Positions 30,024-39,065 of a stretch of DNA of 64,000 bases are shown piece after piece. A model generated the notes under the pieces. That model made no database searches. It was not told the origin of the DNA and was given only the letters and a program-made list of their open reading frames with translations. The DNA lies in NCBI RefSeq assembly GCF_022348085.1, contig NZ_JAKRFN010000019.1:60235-124234 (forward strand), read 5' to 3'. Source of the DNA: Mycobacterium sp. PSTR-4-N. Its GTDB lineage: Bacteria; Actinomycetota; Actinomycetes; Mycobacteriales; Mycobacteriaceae. Each line of letters starts with the position of its first letter. Position 1 is the first letter of the stretch. The position numbers and the translations under genes were made by a program.

Positions 30024-31601
30024 CTACCGGAAGCTCAGCACGTCGTCGCCCCAGGCCTGGCGAACCGGCGCGTCGAGATCGTCGACGACCGCGTCATGCC
30101 TGTCGATCACCAGTGTGGCGCGCGCGCCGTCGTAGGGGCGCCAGTGCGGCGCGGCCGCCGGTGCGCCCGGAACACCGTCGCGGGCGAAGCCGGTCCACCG
30201 GGCCCGCATGCGCCGCGACACCTCCGCGCCGGCCGCGCGGCCACCGAGCGCGAACATCGGATCCTTGCGCCCCGCGCCCAGATTGCCCCATACGAAGGGC
30301 AGCTCGGTGGCGTGGGCGGCGGGCATCCGGAGCACGCGCAGCATCGGGGTCGCGAAATCGAAGCGGTACAGGTACACGGGCGCGGTCGCCCGGTGACCGT
30401 CGGCGAACCAGATCGAGGGCATCCGGAAGCCGAGGTCACTGGCCAGCCCCAGGCCCTTGCCCGCCCGCCTCCCGCGGTACATGCCTTCGAGCTGCGCTCG
30501 CTCGGGCAGTGTCAGCTCCGGTTGTTCGGCGGCGATCTGGGCGAACATCGCCTGGATCGCATCGGCCTTGATCGGCAGGAGCGGCAGCTTCATGTAGCGG
30601 AACAGCGCCGCCTCGTTGCGGTTGGTGCCGATGATCAGCGGCACCGGGTGCGTCTGCCCGTTCTGGGCGAGCCGGATCGGATAGTCCGGCACCAGGTCGC
30701 GGTCGACGATCGGCGCGAAGGCCAGCCGACCCGGGGTGCGCACCGGGACCTCGTTGAACACCGTGCGTGACGCCTCCACGATCGCCCCGGTGGGCAGCCG
30801 GGCGAGCCGGGACAGTTCGTCACGGCCCACCCCGACGACGTCGAGGAACCGCGCTGCGATGCGGCCGGCCTGTTCGGCGTCGTAGGAGGAGGTCACCGGC
30901 GAACTCTGCGCGATCGCGGCGTGGAAGAGCCCCTTGGCCGCAGGTGCACCGAGCAGTGTGGTCACCACACCGCCGCCGGCCGATTCGCCGAACAGGGTCA
31001 CCCGGCCCGGATCGCCACCGAAACCGGCGATGTTGTCCCGCACCCAGGTGAGCGCGGCGAGCACGTCGCGCAGTCCGACGTTGGTGGCGAAGCGCTCGGA
31101 ATCGGCATCGAGCGCGGCGAGCTCGAGGAAGCCCAGCGCTCCGAGCCGGTAGTTGACGGTGACCACGATGACGTCGCCGTCGGCGGCGAGCCGCCCGCCG
31201 TGATAGAGCGGCTGGCTGGCCGCACCCAGGATGTAGGCCCCGCCGTGCACCCACACCATGACAGGCTTGCCGGCTCCCGGTTCGGTGCCCGACGGCGCCC
31301 AGACGTTGAGGGTGAGGAAGTCCTCGCCCTGGGGAGCGCCGAGGGGAAGGGGAATGCGCGGGTCGGTCGGCTGTGGGCAGGCCGGCCCGACACGGGAGGC
31401 GTCGCGCGGTTCCTTCCAGGCGGTCGGTGGCACCGGCGCACGCCAGCGCAGGTCGCCGACGGGCGGGGAGGCGTACGGGACCGCCTTCCAGGATGCGAAC
31501 GTGCCGTCGTCGACACCGCGGACCGGCCCGTGAGTGGTGTCGACCACCGGATGACCACTCGCGGTGCTGCGGGTCTCGTCGGAGCGTGCTTCCGCGGTCA
31601 T
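30024..31601 (-). CDS. Type B carboxylesterase/lipase
   Basis: 525 residues with the carboxylesterase hallmarks: oxyanion loop HGGAYI near 119-124, nucleophile Ser207 in GESAGG, and EDFLTLNVWAP near 93-103. No signal peptide is visible, so it is probably cytoplasmic. It is the first gene of a minus-strand operon with the sterol desaturase and an FAD oxidoreductase, hinting at a shared lipid ester or ether substrate. The start ATG is preceded by GAAGGAG. Confidence 0.92.
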   Translation of the reverse strand: MTAEARSDETRSTASGHPVVDTTHGPVRGVDDGTFASWKAVPYASPPVGDLRWRAPVPPTAWKEPRDASRVGPACPQPTDPRIPLPLGAPQGEDFLTLNVWAPSGTEPGAGKPVMVWVHGGAYILGAASQPLYHGGRLAADGDVIVVTVNYRLGALGFLELAALDADSERFATNVGLRDVLAALTWVRDNIAGFGGDPGRVTLFGESAGGGVVTTLLGAPAAKGLFHAAIAQSSPVTSSYDAEQAGRIAARFLDVVGVGRDELSRLARLPTGAIVEASRTVFNEVPVRTPGRLAFAPIVDRDLVPDYPIRLAQNGQTHPVPLIIGTNRNEAALFRYMKLPLLPIKADAIQAMFAQIAAEQPELTLPERAQLEGMYRGRRAGKGLGLASDLGFRMPSIWFADGHRATAPVYLYRFDFATPMLRVLRMPAAHATELPFVWGNLGAGRKDPMFALGGRAAGAEVSRRMRARWTGFARDGVPGAPAAAPHWRPYDGARATLVIDRHDAVVDDLDAPVRQAWGDDVLSFR

Positions 31602-31614
31602 CTCAGTGGATCTC

Positions 31615-31626
31615 CTTCGATCGAAG
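31615..31626. promoter_or_regulatory. Palindrome CTTCGATCGAAG at the esterase ribosome site
   Basis: A perfect 12-bp palindrome that includes part of the GAAGGAG ribosome site of the esterase gene. It could be an operator, or in RNA a small hairpin masking the ribosome site. Function is unproven. Confidence 0.3.
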
Positions 31627-31683
31627 GGCGCGTGGGCCCCCGGTACTCGCCCCGGTACGCCACTGTACCAGCGCTGCTCGGCG

Positions 31684-32871
31684 TCATCGTCCAGCTCTGC
31701 CGCTCAACACACCGCCCAGGGCCAGCAGGCTGATACCCGCCGCCACGACGATCAACAGCCCGACGCGCAACCCTGCCGCGTCGGCGACAACACCGACGAT
31801 CAGAGGTGCGCCGAGGAAACCGACGCGCATCAGCCAGGTCAAGATCGTCAGACCGGTGCCGGCGCGCAGCCCGGGAAGCTCGTCGGCGGCGCGCATCGCT
31901 GCAGGCACCGCCGTCGCCACGCCGAACCCGGCCGCGGCGAATCCGGCGATGCTGCCCGGCACCGATGGAAACGCCAGCGCGGCGCCCATCCCCATCGCCG
32001 TGACCACCCCGCCGGCCCGCACCACGGCGCGGTCACCGAAACGGTCGACCAGGCGGTCGCCGATGAATCGCCCGATGCACATGGCGCCGACCAGGGCGAC
32101 GTAGCCGAACGCCGCCACCGGCCCGGCGGCACCCAGGCTGTCCCGCAGGTACAGCGTCGCCCAGGAACTGCCGGCGTCCTCCACGGCGGCACCCGCGATC
32201 GCGATGCCGACCAACGCCAGCAGGACCAGATACACGGCCCCGCCCGCAGGAGCGGGGCCGCCGTGGCCGCTCGGACGGTCCTCGTGGTCGGGTCCGTGCA
32301 GCAGGAACGGATACGCCGCGGCCGCCACCGTGCAGAACAGCGCCGCTGAGAGGCCCAGGTGCACGGTCCGCGGCAGGTGCACGGCGATCGCGCCCGCGGC
32401 CATCAGCCCGCCCACCACTGCTCCCACCGCCCAGACGGCGTGCAGGGAGTTGATGATCGAGCGCCCGTATTGTCGTTGCAGCCGTAGAGCGTTCACGTTT
32501 TGCGCGACGTCGGTGATCGCGTCCGCGGCGCCGGCGACGAAGAGCGCCGCGGCGAGCGTGACGGCGCTGGGCGCAGCCGAGGCCATCACGATGAACCCCG
32601 CGAGGATCAGCGTGGTGCCGAGATTCACGCGGGCCGACTGGTAGCGCCGGATCAGCAGTGCCGCGGCGGGGCCGGCGATCAGGGCGCCCGCCGAAAATGC
32701 GGCCACCGAGCCGCCGAGCATCGCGTTCGACAGCCCCAGGTCGGTCTTGACCTCGGGCAGCCGCGGCAACAGGTTGGCGAACAGTGCACCGTTGGTGAGG
32801 AAGACGGCGCCGATCGCGATCCGGGCTCGCCGGTCGCGCGCCTGGCCGCCGTCGAGCGGGTGGGGCGCCAT
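31684..32871 (-). CDS. Major facilitator superfamily transporter
   Basis: 395 residues from an ATG at 32871; the frame continues upstream into malQ antisense without coding sense. About 12 hydrophobic segments are visible, with MFS-like loops (GRFIGDRLVDRFGDRAVVR between the halves, matching the GxxxDRxGRR-type motif). The opening ARIAIGAVFLTNGALFANLLPRLPEVKTDLGLS is typical of the YbjJ-like branch. The substrate cannot be predicted. It is divergent from malQ. Confidence 0.88.
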   Translation of the reverse strand: MAPHPLDGGQARDRRARIAIGAVFLTNGALFANLLPRLPEVKTDLGLSNAMLGGSVAAFSAGALIAGPAAALLIRRYQSARVNLGTTLILAGFIVMASAAPSAVTLAAALFVAGAADAITDVAQNVNALRLQRQYGRSIINSLHAVWAVGAVVGGLMAAGAIAVHLPRTVHLGLSAALFCTVAAAAYPFLLHGPDHEDRPSGHGGPAPAGGAVYLVLLALVGIAIAGAAVEDAGSSWATLYLRDSLGAAGPVAAFGYVALVGAMCIGRFIGDRLVDRFGDRAVVRAGGVVTAMGMGAALAFPSVPGSIAGFAAAGFGVATAVPAAMRAADELPGLRAGTGLTILTWLMRVGFLGAPLIVGVVADAAGLRVGLLIVVAAGISLLALGGVLSGRAGR

Positions 32872-32944
32872 GGTGGCTGTGACCCTACCGGCGGACCGGG
32901 CGGTCGCTGCGACGCGGCCGTGCCGACGCGGCAAGATGGCGCGC

Positions 32945-35101
32945 ATGTCCATGCCGATGCCCGAGGACCGTTCGTCGCTGCTCGCCCTGGCCGCCCGGTA
33001 CGGCGTGGCCACCGAGTACCAGGACTGGTCGGGTCGCCACGTCGCCGTGCCCGACACGACGCTCGTGGCTGTGCTGGGCGCCCTGGGCGTCGCTGCGGGA
33101 ACCGACGACGAGCGGACGGCCGCTCTGACCGCACACGACCGGGCCTACTGGGCGCGGTCGCTGCCCGCGTCGATCGTCGCGCGGGCGGCGACGGCGACGC
33201 CGTTCTGGGTGCACGTCACCCACGGCGACCCCGTGGACGTATGGCTGCAGCTCGAGGACGGCACCCGTCGCGACGGTCTGCGACAGCTCGAGAACAACCG
33301 GCCCCCTTACGATCTCGACGGCCGCCTGGTCGGCGAGGCGACCTTCGAACTGCCCGACGACCTGCCGCTCGGCTATCACCGGGTGCACTTGCGGGTCGGC
33401 GCGTTCGACACCGCCGTGACGGTGATCGTGACGCCGTCGCACATCGCCACCCCGGTGCGCATGGGTGCCCGCCGGCTCTGGGGGCTGTCCACCCAGCTCT
33501 ACAGTGTGCGCTCCGAGAAGTCCTGGGGCGTCGGCGATCTGACCGATCTGACCGATCTGGCCGTGTGGTCGGCGGGACAGCACGGCGCCGGCTTCATCCT
33601 GGTCAACCCGCTGCACGCGGCCGCGCCGACACCGCCGATGGAGCCCTCGCCGTATCTGCCGACGTCGCGCCGATTCGTGAATCCGCTGTACCTGCGCGTC
33701 GAAGCCGTGCCGGAGTACGCCTACCTGCGCCACCGCGGCCGCGTGCGGAAGGCGCACGCGCGGGTGCAGGCCCGCGCCGCCCGGGCGCACAGCATCGATC
33801 GCGACCGTGCATGGGAGGCCAAACGTGCTGCGCTGCAGAGCGTTTACCTAGTTCCGTTCAGTCGCGGCCGCGAGCTCGCCTATCAGGGGTACTGCCGGCG
33901 GGAGGGAACCCCACTCGACGATTTCGCCACCTGGTGCGCGCTGTCGGAACAGTACGGGTCCGACTGGCGCGCCTGGCCGGAGGAACTGCGGCACCCGCGC
34001 AGCGAGGCGGTCGCCGCGTTCGCCGCGGAGCATTCCGCCGCGGTCGATTTCCACCGTTGGTTGCAGTGGCTGCTCGACGAGCAGCTCGCCGCGGCGCAGG
34101 CCGGCGCGGTGGGTGCGGGTATGGAGGTGGGCGTGATGGCCGACCTCGCGGTCGGGGTGGACCCCGCAGGTGCCGACGCGTGGGCGCTGCAGGACGTGTT
34201 GGCCCTCGGCGTGACCGCGGGCGCGCCGCCCGACGAGTTCAACCAGCTGGGGCAGGACTGGTCGCAGCCGCCGTGGCGACCCGACCGGCTTGCCGAGGTC
34301 GCCTACGAGCCGTTCCGCGCGCTGGTGGCCGCGGCCCTGCGCCACGCCGGCGGCGTGCGCATCGACCACATCATCGGACTGTTCCGGCTGTGGTGGATTC
34401 CCGCGGGCGTCGCGCCGACCGAAGGCACCTACGTGCGCTACGACCACGAGGCGATGATCGGGATCGTCGCGCTCGAGGCATACCGGGCGGGTGCGGTCGT
34501 CGTCGGCGAGGATCTGGGCACCGTCGAGCCCTGGGTGCGTGACTACCTGCGGGACCGGGGTCTGTTCGGCACGTCGATCCTGTGGTTCGAGGCCGGTTCC
34601 GACGGTGCGCCGCTGCCGGCCGAGCAGTGGCGGCAGGCCTGTCTGTCGGCGGTCACCACCCATGACCTACCGCCCACCGCGGGCTATCTGGTGGGCGAAC
34701 ACGTCCGGCTGCGTGACGAGCTGGGCCTTCTCACCCGCCCCGCCGAGCAGGAATGGGCGGCCGACCGCGCGCATCGCGACGCCTGGCTCGCGGAGTTGCG
34801 CCGGGTGGGCCTGCTCGCCGAGCAGTCGGACCCAGGTGTCGATATCGATGTCGATGAGGTCGTCATCGCCTTGCACCGTTATCTGGGTCGTAGTCCGGCG
34901 CGCCTGCTGGCGATGTCGCTGGCCGACGCCGTCGGTGAGACCCGGACCCAGAATCAACCCGGAACCACCGACGAGTACCCGAACTGGCGGGTGCCGCTGG
35001 CCGGGCCCGACGGCCGCCCGGTGCTGCTCGACGCGCTGTTCGACGACGCCCGCGCCGCGGCACTGTGCGACGTCATGCGCGCCGCGGCCGAGCTCCCGTG
35101 A
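32945..35101 (+). CDS. malQ: 4-alpha-glucanotransferase (amylomaltase)
   Basis: About 718 residues, matching M. tuberculosis MalQ along its length. GH77 landmarks: PSPYLPTSRRFVNPLYLRVEA, GVMADLAVGV with the nucleophile Asp, VVGEDLGTVEPWV with the acid/base Glu, and SVTTHDLPPTAGY. It disproportionates maltodextrins. The actinobacterial form carries an extra N-terminal sandwich domain, present here. Three ATGs at 32936, 32945 and 32951 are possible starts and no strong ribosome site decides between them. Confidence 0.94.
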   Translation: MSMPMPEDRSSLLALAARYGVATEYQDWSGRHVAVPDTTLVAVLGALGVAAGTDDERTAALTAHDRAYWARSLPASIVARAATATPFWVHVTHGDPVDVWLQLEDGTRRDGLRQLENNRPPYDLDGRLVGEATFELPDDLPLGYHRVHLRVGAFDTAVTVIVTPSHIATPVRMGARRLWGLSTQLYSVRSEKSWGVGDLTDLTDLAVWSAGQHGAGFILVNPLHAAAPTPPMEPSPYLPTSRRFVNPLYLRVEAVPEYAYLRHRGRVRKAHARVQARAARAHSIDRDRAWEAKRAALQSVYLVPFSRGRELAYQGYCRREGTPLDDFATWCALSEQYGSDWRAWPEELRHPRSEAVAAFAAEHSAAVDFHRWLQWLLDEQLAAAQAGAVGAGMEVGVMADLAVGVDPAGADAWALQDVLALGVTAGAPPDEFNQLGQDWSQPPWRPDRLAEVAYEPFRALVAAALRHAGGVRIDHIIGLFRLWWIPAGVAPTEGTYVRYDHEAMIGIVALEAYRAGAVVVGEDLGTVEPWVRDYLRDRGLFGTSILWFEAGSDGAPLPAEQWRQACLSAVTTHDLPPTAGYLVGEHVRLRDELGLLTRPAEQEWAADRAHRDAWLAELRRVGLLAEQSDPGVDIDVDEVVIALHRYLGRSPARLLAMSLADAVGETRTQNQPGTTDEYPNWRVPLAGPDGRPVLLDALFDDARAAALCDVMRAAAELP

Positions 35102-35159
35102 CCGTCACATGACACCGTCGGTCGCGGCGGCCTGTAACGCGGGCGGCCCCTGCAGCGGT

Positions 35160-35187
35160 TTCACAATCGTCACCGCTGCGATATGTT
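35160..35187 (+). promoter_or_regulatory. Possible sigma-A promoter of the 35222 gene
   Basis: TTCACA, a 16-base spacer and TATGTT lie 35 bp upstream of the GTG of the secreted protein gene. The hexamers are reasonable matches for a vegetative promoter. No other promoter-like sequence was seen in this gap. Confidence 0.35.
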
Positions 35188-35221
35188 CGCACCGCGTCGC
35201 CGACCCGAGGAGAGAGTTGTC

Positions 35222-35695
35222 GTGAGAAAGCTCGCCGTGTTCAGCGGTGGCCTGGTGGCCGCCGGAACGATCGCCCTGGTCGGGGCCGGTGCCGCGCTGT
35301 CTCAGCCGGCGGGGGCGCCCAGCCCGTACAACGTGACCGGTGAGCAGTACGGTCGCGCGCTGGCGATCCTGAAGAGCCAGGGCATCAAGGCCTACTTCGG
35401 CGGTTCCCGGGGCAGCGTGCTGCCGCAGTCGGCGTGCCTCGTCGATCAGCAGAAGGTCACCAGCGGCGGCCGGATGCTGTTGTCGCTGGACTGCACGCAG
35501 GCCGCCGCCGACCAGATCAAGGCGCAGGGCCCGGTGGGCGGACCCACGGTCGGCGCCAACGGCGTGACCACCGTGACGCCGACGCCGGTCGTGCCGATCG
35601 CCGGGGCCCCCGGTGCCGGTGCTCCCGTCGCCGGAGCGCCGCAGCAGATCCCCGGCGGGCCGGCGATCCCAGGCCAGCCGCTGCCTGCCAGCTGA
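35222..35695 (+). CDS. Secreted Pro/Ala-rich protein, function unknown
   Basis: 157 residues from a GTG at 35222 with AGGAGAG upstream. A signal peptide is followed by a small domain with two cysteines (SACLVDQ and LDCTQ), SPYNVTGEQYGRALAILKSQGIKAYFGGSRG at its start, and a low-complexity tail with GAPGAG, GAPVAGAP and PGGPAIPGQP. The layout is common among mycobacterial exported antigens. No enzyme motif is seen. It stands alone between malQ and the di-iron gene. Confidence 0.8.
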   Translation: MRKLAVFSGGLVAAGTIALVGAGAALSQPAGAPSPYNVTGEQYGRALAILKSQGIKAYFGGSRGSVLPQSACLVDQQKVTSGGRMLLSLDCTQAAADQIKAQGPVGGPTVGANGVTTVTPTPVVPIAGAPGAGAPVAGAPQQIPGGPAIPGQPLPAS

Positions 35696-35754
35696 GCTGA
35701 TTACCCGGGACCCACGGTCCCATCAACAGCGGTGTTCGTCGTAAACTCCTCGAC

Positions 35755-36663
35755 ATGCTGCGACCCCGCCGCGACGCCGCGACCGTCGACGACATCGATC
35801 CCGGGCCTGTGCAGATCCAGGCCCGTAAGGTCGACTTCGACGTCAGCGATGTTCCGCTGCACTGGATTCCGGGCCATCCGGCCGCCTCGCACGTGATCAG
35901 CGTGCTCAACCTGGTGCTGCCCGCGGGTGAGCGCTGGTTCGTGCAGACGTTCAACGAGGCGCTGCCCATGGTCACCGATCCGCATCTCGCCGACGACATC
36001 CGCGGGTTCATCGGTCAGGAGGCCACGCACGCCGACGTGCACAACGCGATCCTGCACGAGTTCATGGTCGAACGCGGCGTCGACCCGGGTCCGATCCTCG
36101 CGCAGGTCGAGCACGTCTTCTCCCGGGTGCTCGCGCCGGTCGACTCCGCCGACCCCGGCGTGCGCCTGAACCATCTCTGTGAGCGGTTGTGGCTCATCGC
36201 CGCGATCGAGCACTACACCGCGGTGATGGGCGATTTCGCGCTGAACTGCACCTGGGATGACCACGGTGCCGACCCCACGCTGACCGACCTGTTCCGCTGG
36301 CACGGCAGCGAGGAGGTCGAGCACCGCAGTGTCGCCCACGACGTCGCGACGTACTTCCACGACAGCTACCTGTCCCGCATCCGGGCGATGACGGTCGCGG
36401 CGTCCATGCTGTTCGTGTTCTTCCAGCGCACCGCGTGGTACCTGGTCAAGACCGACCCCGCGGTGACGGCGTCGTGGTGGGGTTTCAACCGGATGCGGAT
36501 GCGCGACTCCAAGCTGGGCCTGCTGCCGCGCTACCGCTCGCTGTTCGGATCGAGCACTCTGACCTACTTCCGGCGCGGCTATTCCCCGGAGCAGTTCGGG
36601 TCCACCGCGCAAGCGGTCGCCTACCTGGCGAGCTCGCCGGCGGCGCGCGCGGCTCATCTGTGA
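35755..36663 (+). CDS. PF10118 'metal-dependent hydrolase', probable di-iron protein
   Basis: 302 residues matching the PF10118 family. Carboxylate and histidine residues fall in the pattern of ferritin-like di-iron enzymes: Glu59 or Glu68, Glu89-x2-His92 (GQEATH), Glu152 and Glu187-x2-His190 (EEVEH), on predicted helices. The family name says hydrolase, but this pattern and the coupled [2Fe-2S] reductase immediately downstream (GTGA overlap) suggest an O2-using oxygenase or desaturase. The substrate is unknown. Confidence 0.85.
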   Translation: MLRPRRDAATVDDIDPGPVQIQARKVDFDVSDVPLHWIPGHPAASHVISVLNLVLPAGERWFVQTFNEALPMVTDPHLADDIRGFIGQEATHADVHNAILHEFMVERGVDPGPILAQVEHVFSRVLAPVDSADPGVRLNHLCERLWLIAAIEHYTAVMGDFALNCTWDDHGADPTLTDLFRWHGSEEVEHRSVAHDVATYFHDSYLSRIRAMTVAASMLFVFFQRTAWYLVKTDPAVTASWWGFNRMRMRDSKLGLLPRYRSLFGSSTLTYFRRGYSPEQFGSTAQAVAYLASSPAARAAHL

Positions 36664-37760
36664 CGTCCGTGATCGGCAAGCATTACCGGCAGACGCCGCC
36701 CAGCGCATCGGGACGCAGCCGCCACGACCCGGTGCTGGCGCTGGCCAGCGCGGGATTCGCGCGGTTGTTCTCCGTCACCGCGACGCGCCGGATCCGTCCG
36801 CCGAGCAGGCAGGGGCGGGCGACGCTGGCGCTCACCGTGCGCGGGCGGCGGGTGGTGGCCCACGATCAGGACGTCGTCGAGTTCACGCTCGGCGCGGCCG
36901 ACGGCGCCGCGCTCCCCCGCTGGTATCCGGGTGCCCATCTGGACGTGCATCTGCCGAGTGGCCGAATTCGCCAGTACTCGCTGTGCGGCGACCCGGCCGA
37001 GTCCGGCGAGTACCGCATCGCGGTGCGCCGCATCCCTGACGGCGGCGGAGGGTCGGTCGAATGCCATGACGCCCTGTCTCCCGGCGCCGTGGTGCACACC
37101 CACGGCCCGCGCAACGCGTTTCCGCTGACGGTGCCCGGGCACGGATCCCCCACCCGCCGTGTGCGATTCATCGCCGGCGGCATCGGGATCACCCCGATCC
37201 TGCCCATGCTGCGGGCGGTGCGGCACCTCGGCGTGGAGTGGTCGATGATCTACACCGGCCGCAGCCGCGACAGCCTGCCGTTCGTCGACGAGGTGGCCGC
37301 CCTCGGCGCGGCGATCCGCACCGATGATGTGAACGGATTACCCTCGGCGGCAACGCTTCTCGGTGATTGCCGGGCGGGCACCGCGGTGTACGCGTGCGGT
37401 CCGGCGCCGATGCTGACGGCAGTGCGCGCGGCGGTGGTGGACCGCGCCGACGTGGAGTTGCATTTCGAACGGTTCGCGGCAGCTCCGGTGCAGGACGGCA
37501 GCCCGTTCGACGCGAGCGTGGCGTCGACCGGTACCACGATCGCCGTGGGTGCCGAGGAGACCCTGTTGGCGGCGTTGCAGCGGGCCGGGATCTCGGCACC
37601 CTACTCGTGCCAGCAGGGATTCTGCGGCACCTGCCGGGTCCGGGTCCTCGACGGCGCGGTGGACCATCGTGACACGCTGCTCACCGACCCCGAACGGGCG
37701 GCCGGCATGATGTTGACCTGCGTGTCCCGCGGCAGCGGACCGTTGACCCTGGACCTCTAA
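36660..37760 (+). CDS. Ferredoxin-NAD(P)H reductase with C-terminal [2Fe-2S] domain
   Basis: 366 residues from a GTG whose GTGA overlaps the previous stop. Order: flavin-binding barrel (about 55-165, with RQYSLCG), NAD(P)-binding domain (about 170-280, with GGIGITPILPML and YACGP) and a plant-type ferredoxin domain whose CQQGFCGTC and later LTC supply the cluster cysteines. This is the phthalate dioxygenase reductase/VanB layout. It is an electron donor, most simply for the di-iron protein encoded just upstream. The last 4 bases overlap the convergent Nudix gene. Confidence 0.92.
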   Translation: MTSVIGKHYRQTPPSASGRSRHDPVLALASAGFARLFSVTATRRIRPPSRQGRATLALTVRGRRVVAHDQDVVEFTLGAADGAALPRWYPGAHLDVHLPSGRIRQYSLCGDPAESGEYRIAVRRIPDGGGGSVECHDALSPGAVVHTHGPRNAFPLTVPGHGSPTRRVRFIAGGIGITPILPMLRAVRHLGVEWSMIYTGRSRDSLPFVDEVAALGAAIRTDDVNGLPSAATLLGDCRAGTAVYACGPAPMLTAVRAAVVDRADVELHFERFAAAPVQDGSPFDASVASTGTTIAVGAEETLLAALQRAGISAPYSCQQGFCGTCRVRVLDGAVDHRDTLLTDPERAAGMMLTCVSRGSGPLTLDL

Positions 37761-38242
37761 TCCCGACCGTCGACCACGGCCTCGATCAGCGCATCCAGCA
37801 GCGGCAGTTGACTTTTGAGCAGTTTCACGCGCGCTGTCTCGAGGTCCCACCAGGCGACCCGGTCGAGTTCGGGGAACTCCGCCATCCGCCCCGACCGCGG
37901 CGGCCATTCCATCGTGAACGTGTTGCTGACGGCGGCGCTGACGTCGAGGTCGCCCCGCACCGCGAACGCCGTGACGACCTTGCCGCCGGACTGACGCACC
38001 GGCGGCAGCTCGAGGCGCGGCCCGGTCGGCGCGGGCGTACCGATCTCCTCGGCGAACTCGCGTTGCGCGGCCGCCCAGGGATCTTCGCCCTCGTCGTACT
38101 CGCCTTTCGGAATCGACCATGCGCCGTCGTCCTTGCGCGCCCAGAACGGCCCGCCGGGATGGCCCAGCAGCACCTCGAGCCCGTTCTCCCCCTCTCGGTA
38201 GAGCAGGAGTCCGGCGCTGCGCGAGGGCTTGCGGGAAGACAC
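37757..38242 (-). CDS. Nudix hydrolase
   Basis: 161 residues with a full Nudix box: G-x5-E-x7-REFAEEIG in GEYDEGEDPWAAAQREFAEEIG (about 46-67). The enzyme should hydrolyse a nucleoside diphosphate derivative; the surrounding GGPFWARKDDGAWSIPKGEY is common in predicted NUDIX NTPases of actinobacteria. I use the GTG at 38242; a TTG three codons upstream is also open. It is convergent with the reductase gene and divergent from the DUF2993 gene. Confidence 0.9.
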   Translation of the reverse strand: MSSRKPSRSAGLLLYREGENGLEVLLGHPGGPFWARKDDGAWSIPKGEYDEGEDPWAAAQREFAEEIGTPAPTGPRLELPPVRQSGGKVVTAFAVRGDLDVSAAVSNTFTMEWPPRSGRMAEFPELDRVAWWDLETARVKLLKSQLPLLDALIEAVVDGRD

Positions 38243-38274
38243 AACCGACAATAGCCCGTGCGAGGATGGAGGCG

Positions 38275-39054
38275 ATGACCCGTCCCACGCGGCGTATGCT
38301 CACCTCGCTGTGGTCGGCGACCACCATGGTCCCGGTCAACAGCGGCGCCGCAGCCGCCTATCGCACGCTGTTCGTGACGGTCCGCCGCCTCGTTCTCGGG
38401 CGCCGGATCACCGTTCGCCTCGACGACGGCGATCTCGCGCTGACCGTCACGCGGTTCGATTCGCGGCTCGACGTGCACGGCCTGGCGGTCGGCCAGCTCA
38501 CGGACGTTCGTCTCATCGCCTCCGACATCCGTTGGCAGGGCGGCGTTCTCAACACCGCAACCGTGATCCTGCACAATGTTCACGTGCGGCCGGGCGCGCC
38601 GCCCACGCTGGTGGCCGCCCCGGTGGAGGTGACGCTCGAGGTGCCGGCACCGATGGTGGACGACCTGTTCGGGCGGGCGGCGCCGCGGCTAACCGGCGAG
38701 GTCGACGAGGACGGGGTGGCCCGCATCCGGTTTGCCCGCAGGCCCCGGTTCGGCCATGTCGAGGTCGATGTCAGCGTCGACGGTTCGACACTGTGGCTGC
38801 AGGCCCACACGGTGGCCCTGGGCACCAGGCGCTGGCGGCTGCCGGCGCGCACCCCGGCCTACCCGGTCAGGCTGCCCGAGCTGGCCCATGGCCTGACGCT
38901 GACCGGGGTCGAGTTCGCGCCCCGGGTGGTCCGGGTGACGGGCACACTGCCTCAATGGCGTGCTGAGCTCGACCGGAAACGCCTGGAGGACAGCATCACT
39001 CAGCTCAGCGTCGGCATGGTCTTGAACCTGACCCGGCTGGGCCGGTCGCGTTAG
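38275..39054 (+). CDS. DUF2993-like lipid-binding protein
   Basis: 259 residues. The body alternates short beta strands (RITVRLDDGDLALTVTRFDSRLDVHGLAVGQLTDVRLIASDIRW), as in DUF2993 proteins such as LmeA, which works in lipomannan assembly at the mycobacterial envelope. It lacks a clear signal peptide, so export is not evident. The ATG at 38275 has GGAGG upstream; another in-frame ATG lies at 38266. It ends 11 bp before the SGNH hydrolase gene, so they may share a transcript. Confidence 0.75.
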   Translation: MTRPTRRMLTSLWSATTMVPVNSGAAAAYRTLFVTVRRLVLGRRITVRLDDGDLALTVTRFDSRLDVHGLAVGQLTDVRLIASDIRWQGGVLNTATVILHNVHVRPGAPPTLVAAPVEVTLEVPAPMVDDLFGRAAPRLTGEVDEDGVARIRFARRPRFGHVEVDVSVDGSTLWLQAHTVALGTRRWRLPARTPAYPVRLPELAHGLTLTGVEFAPRVVRVTGTLPQWRAELDRKRLEDSITQLSVGMVLNLTRLGRSR

Positions 39055-39065
39055 AGTCTGCTGTC

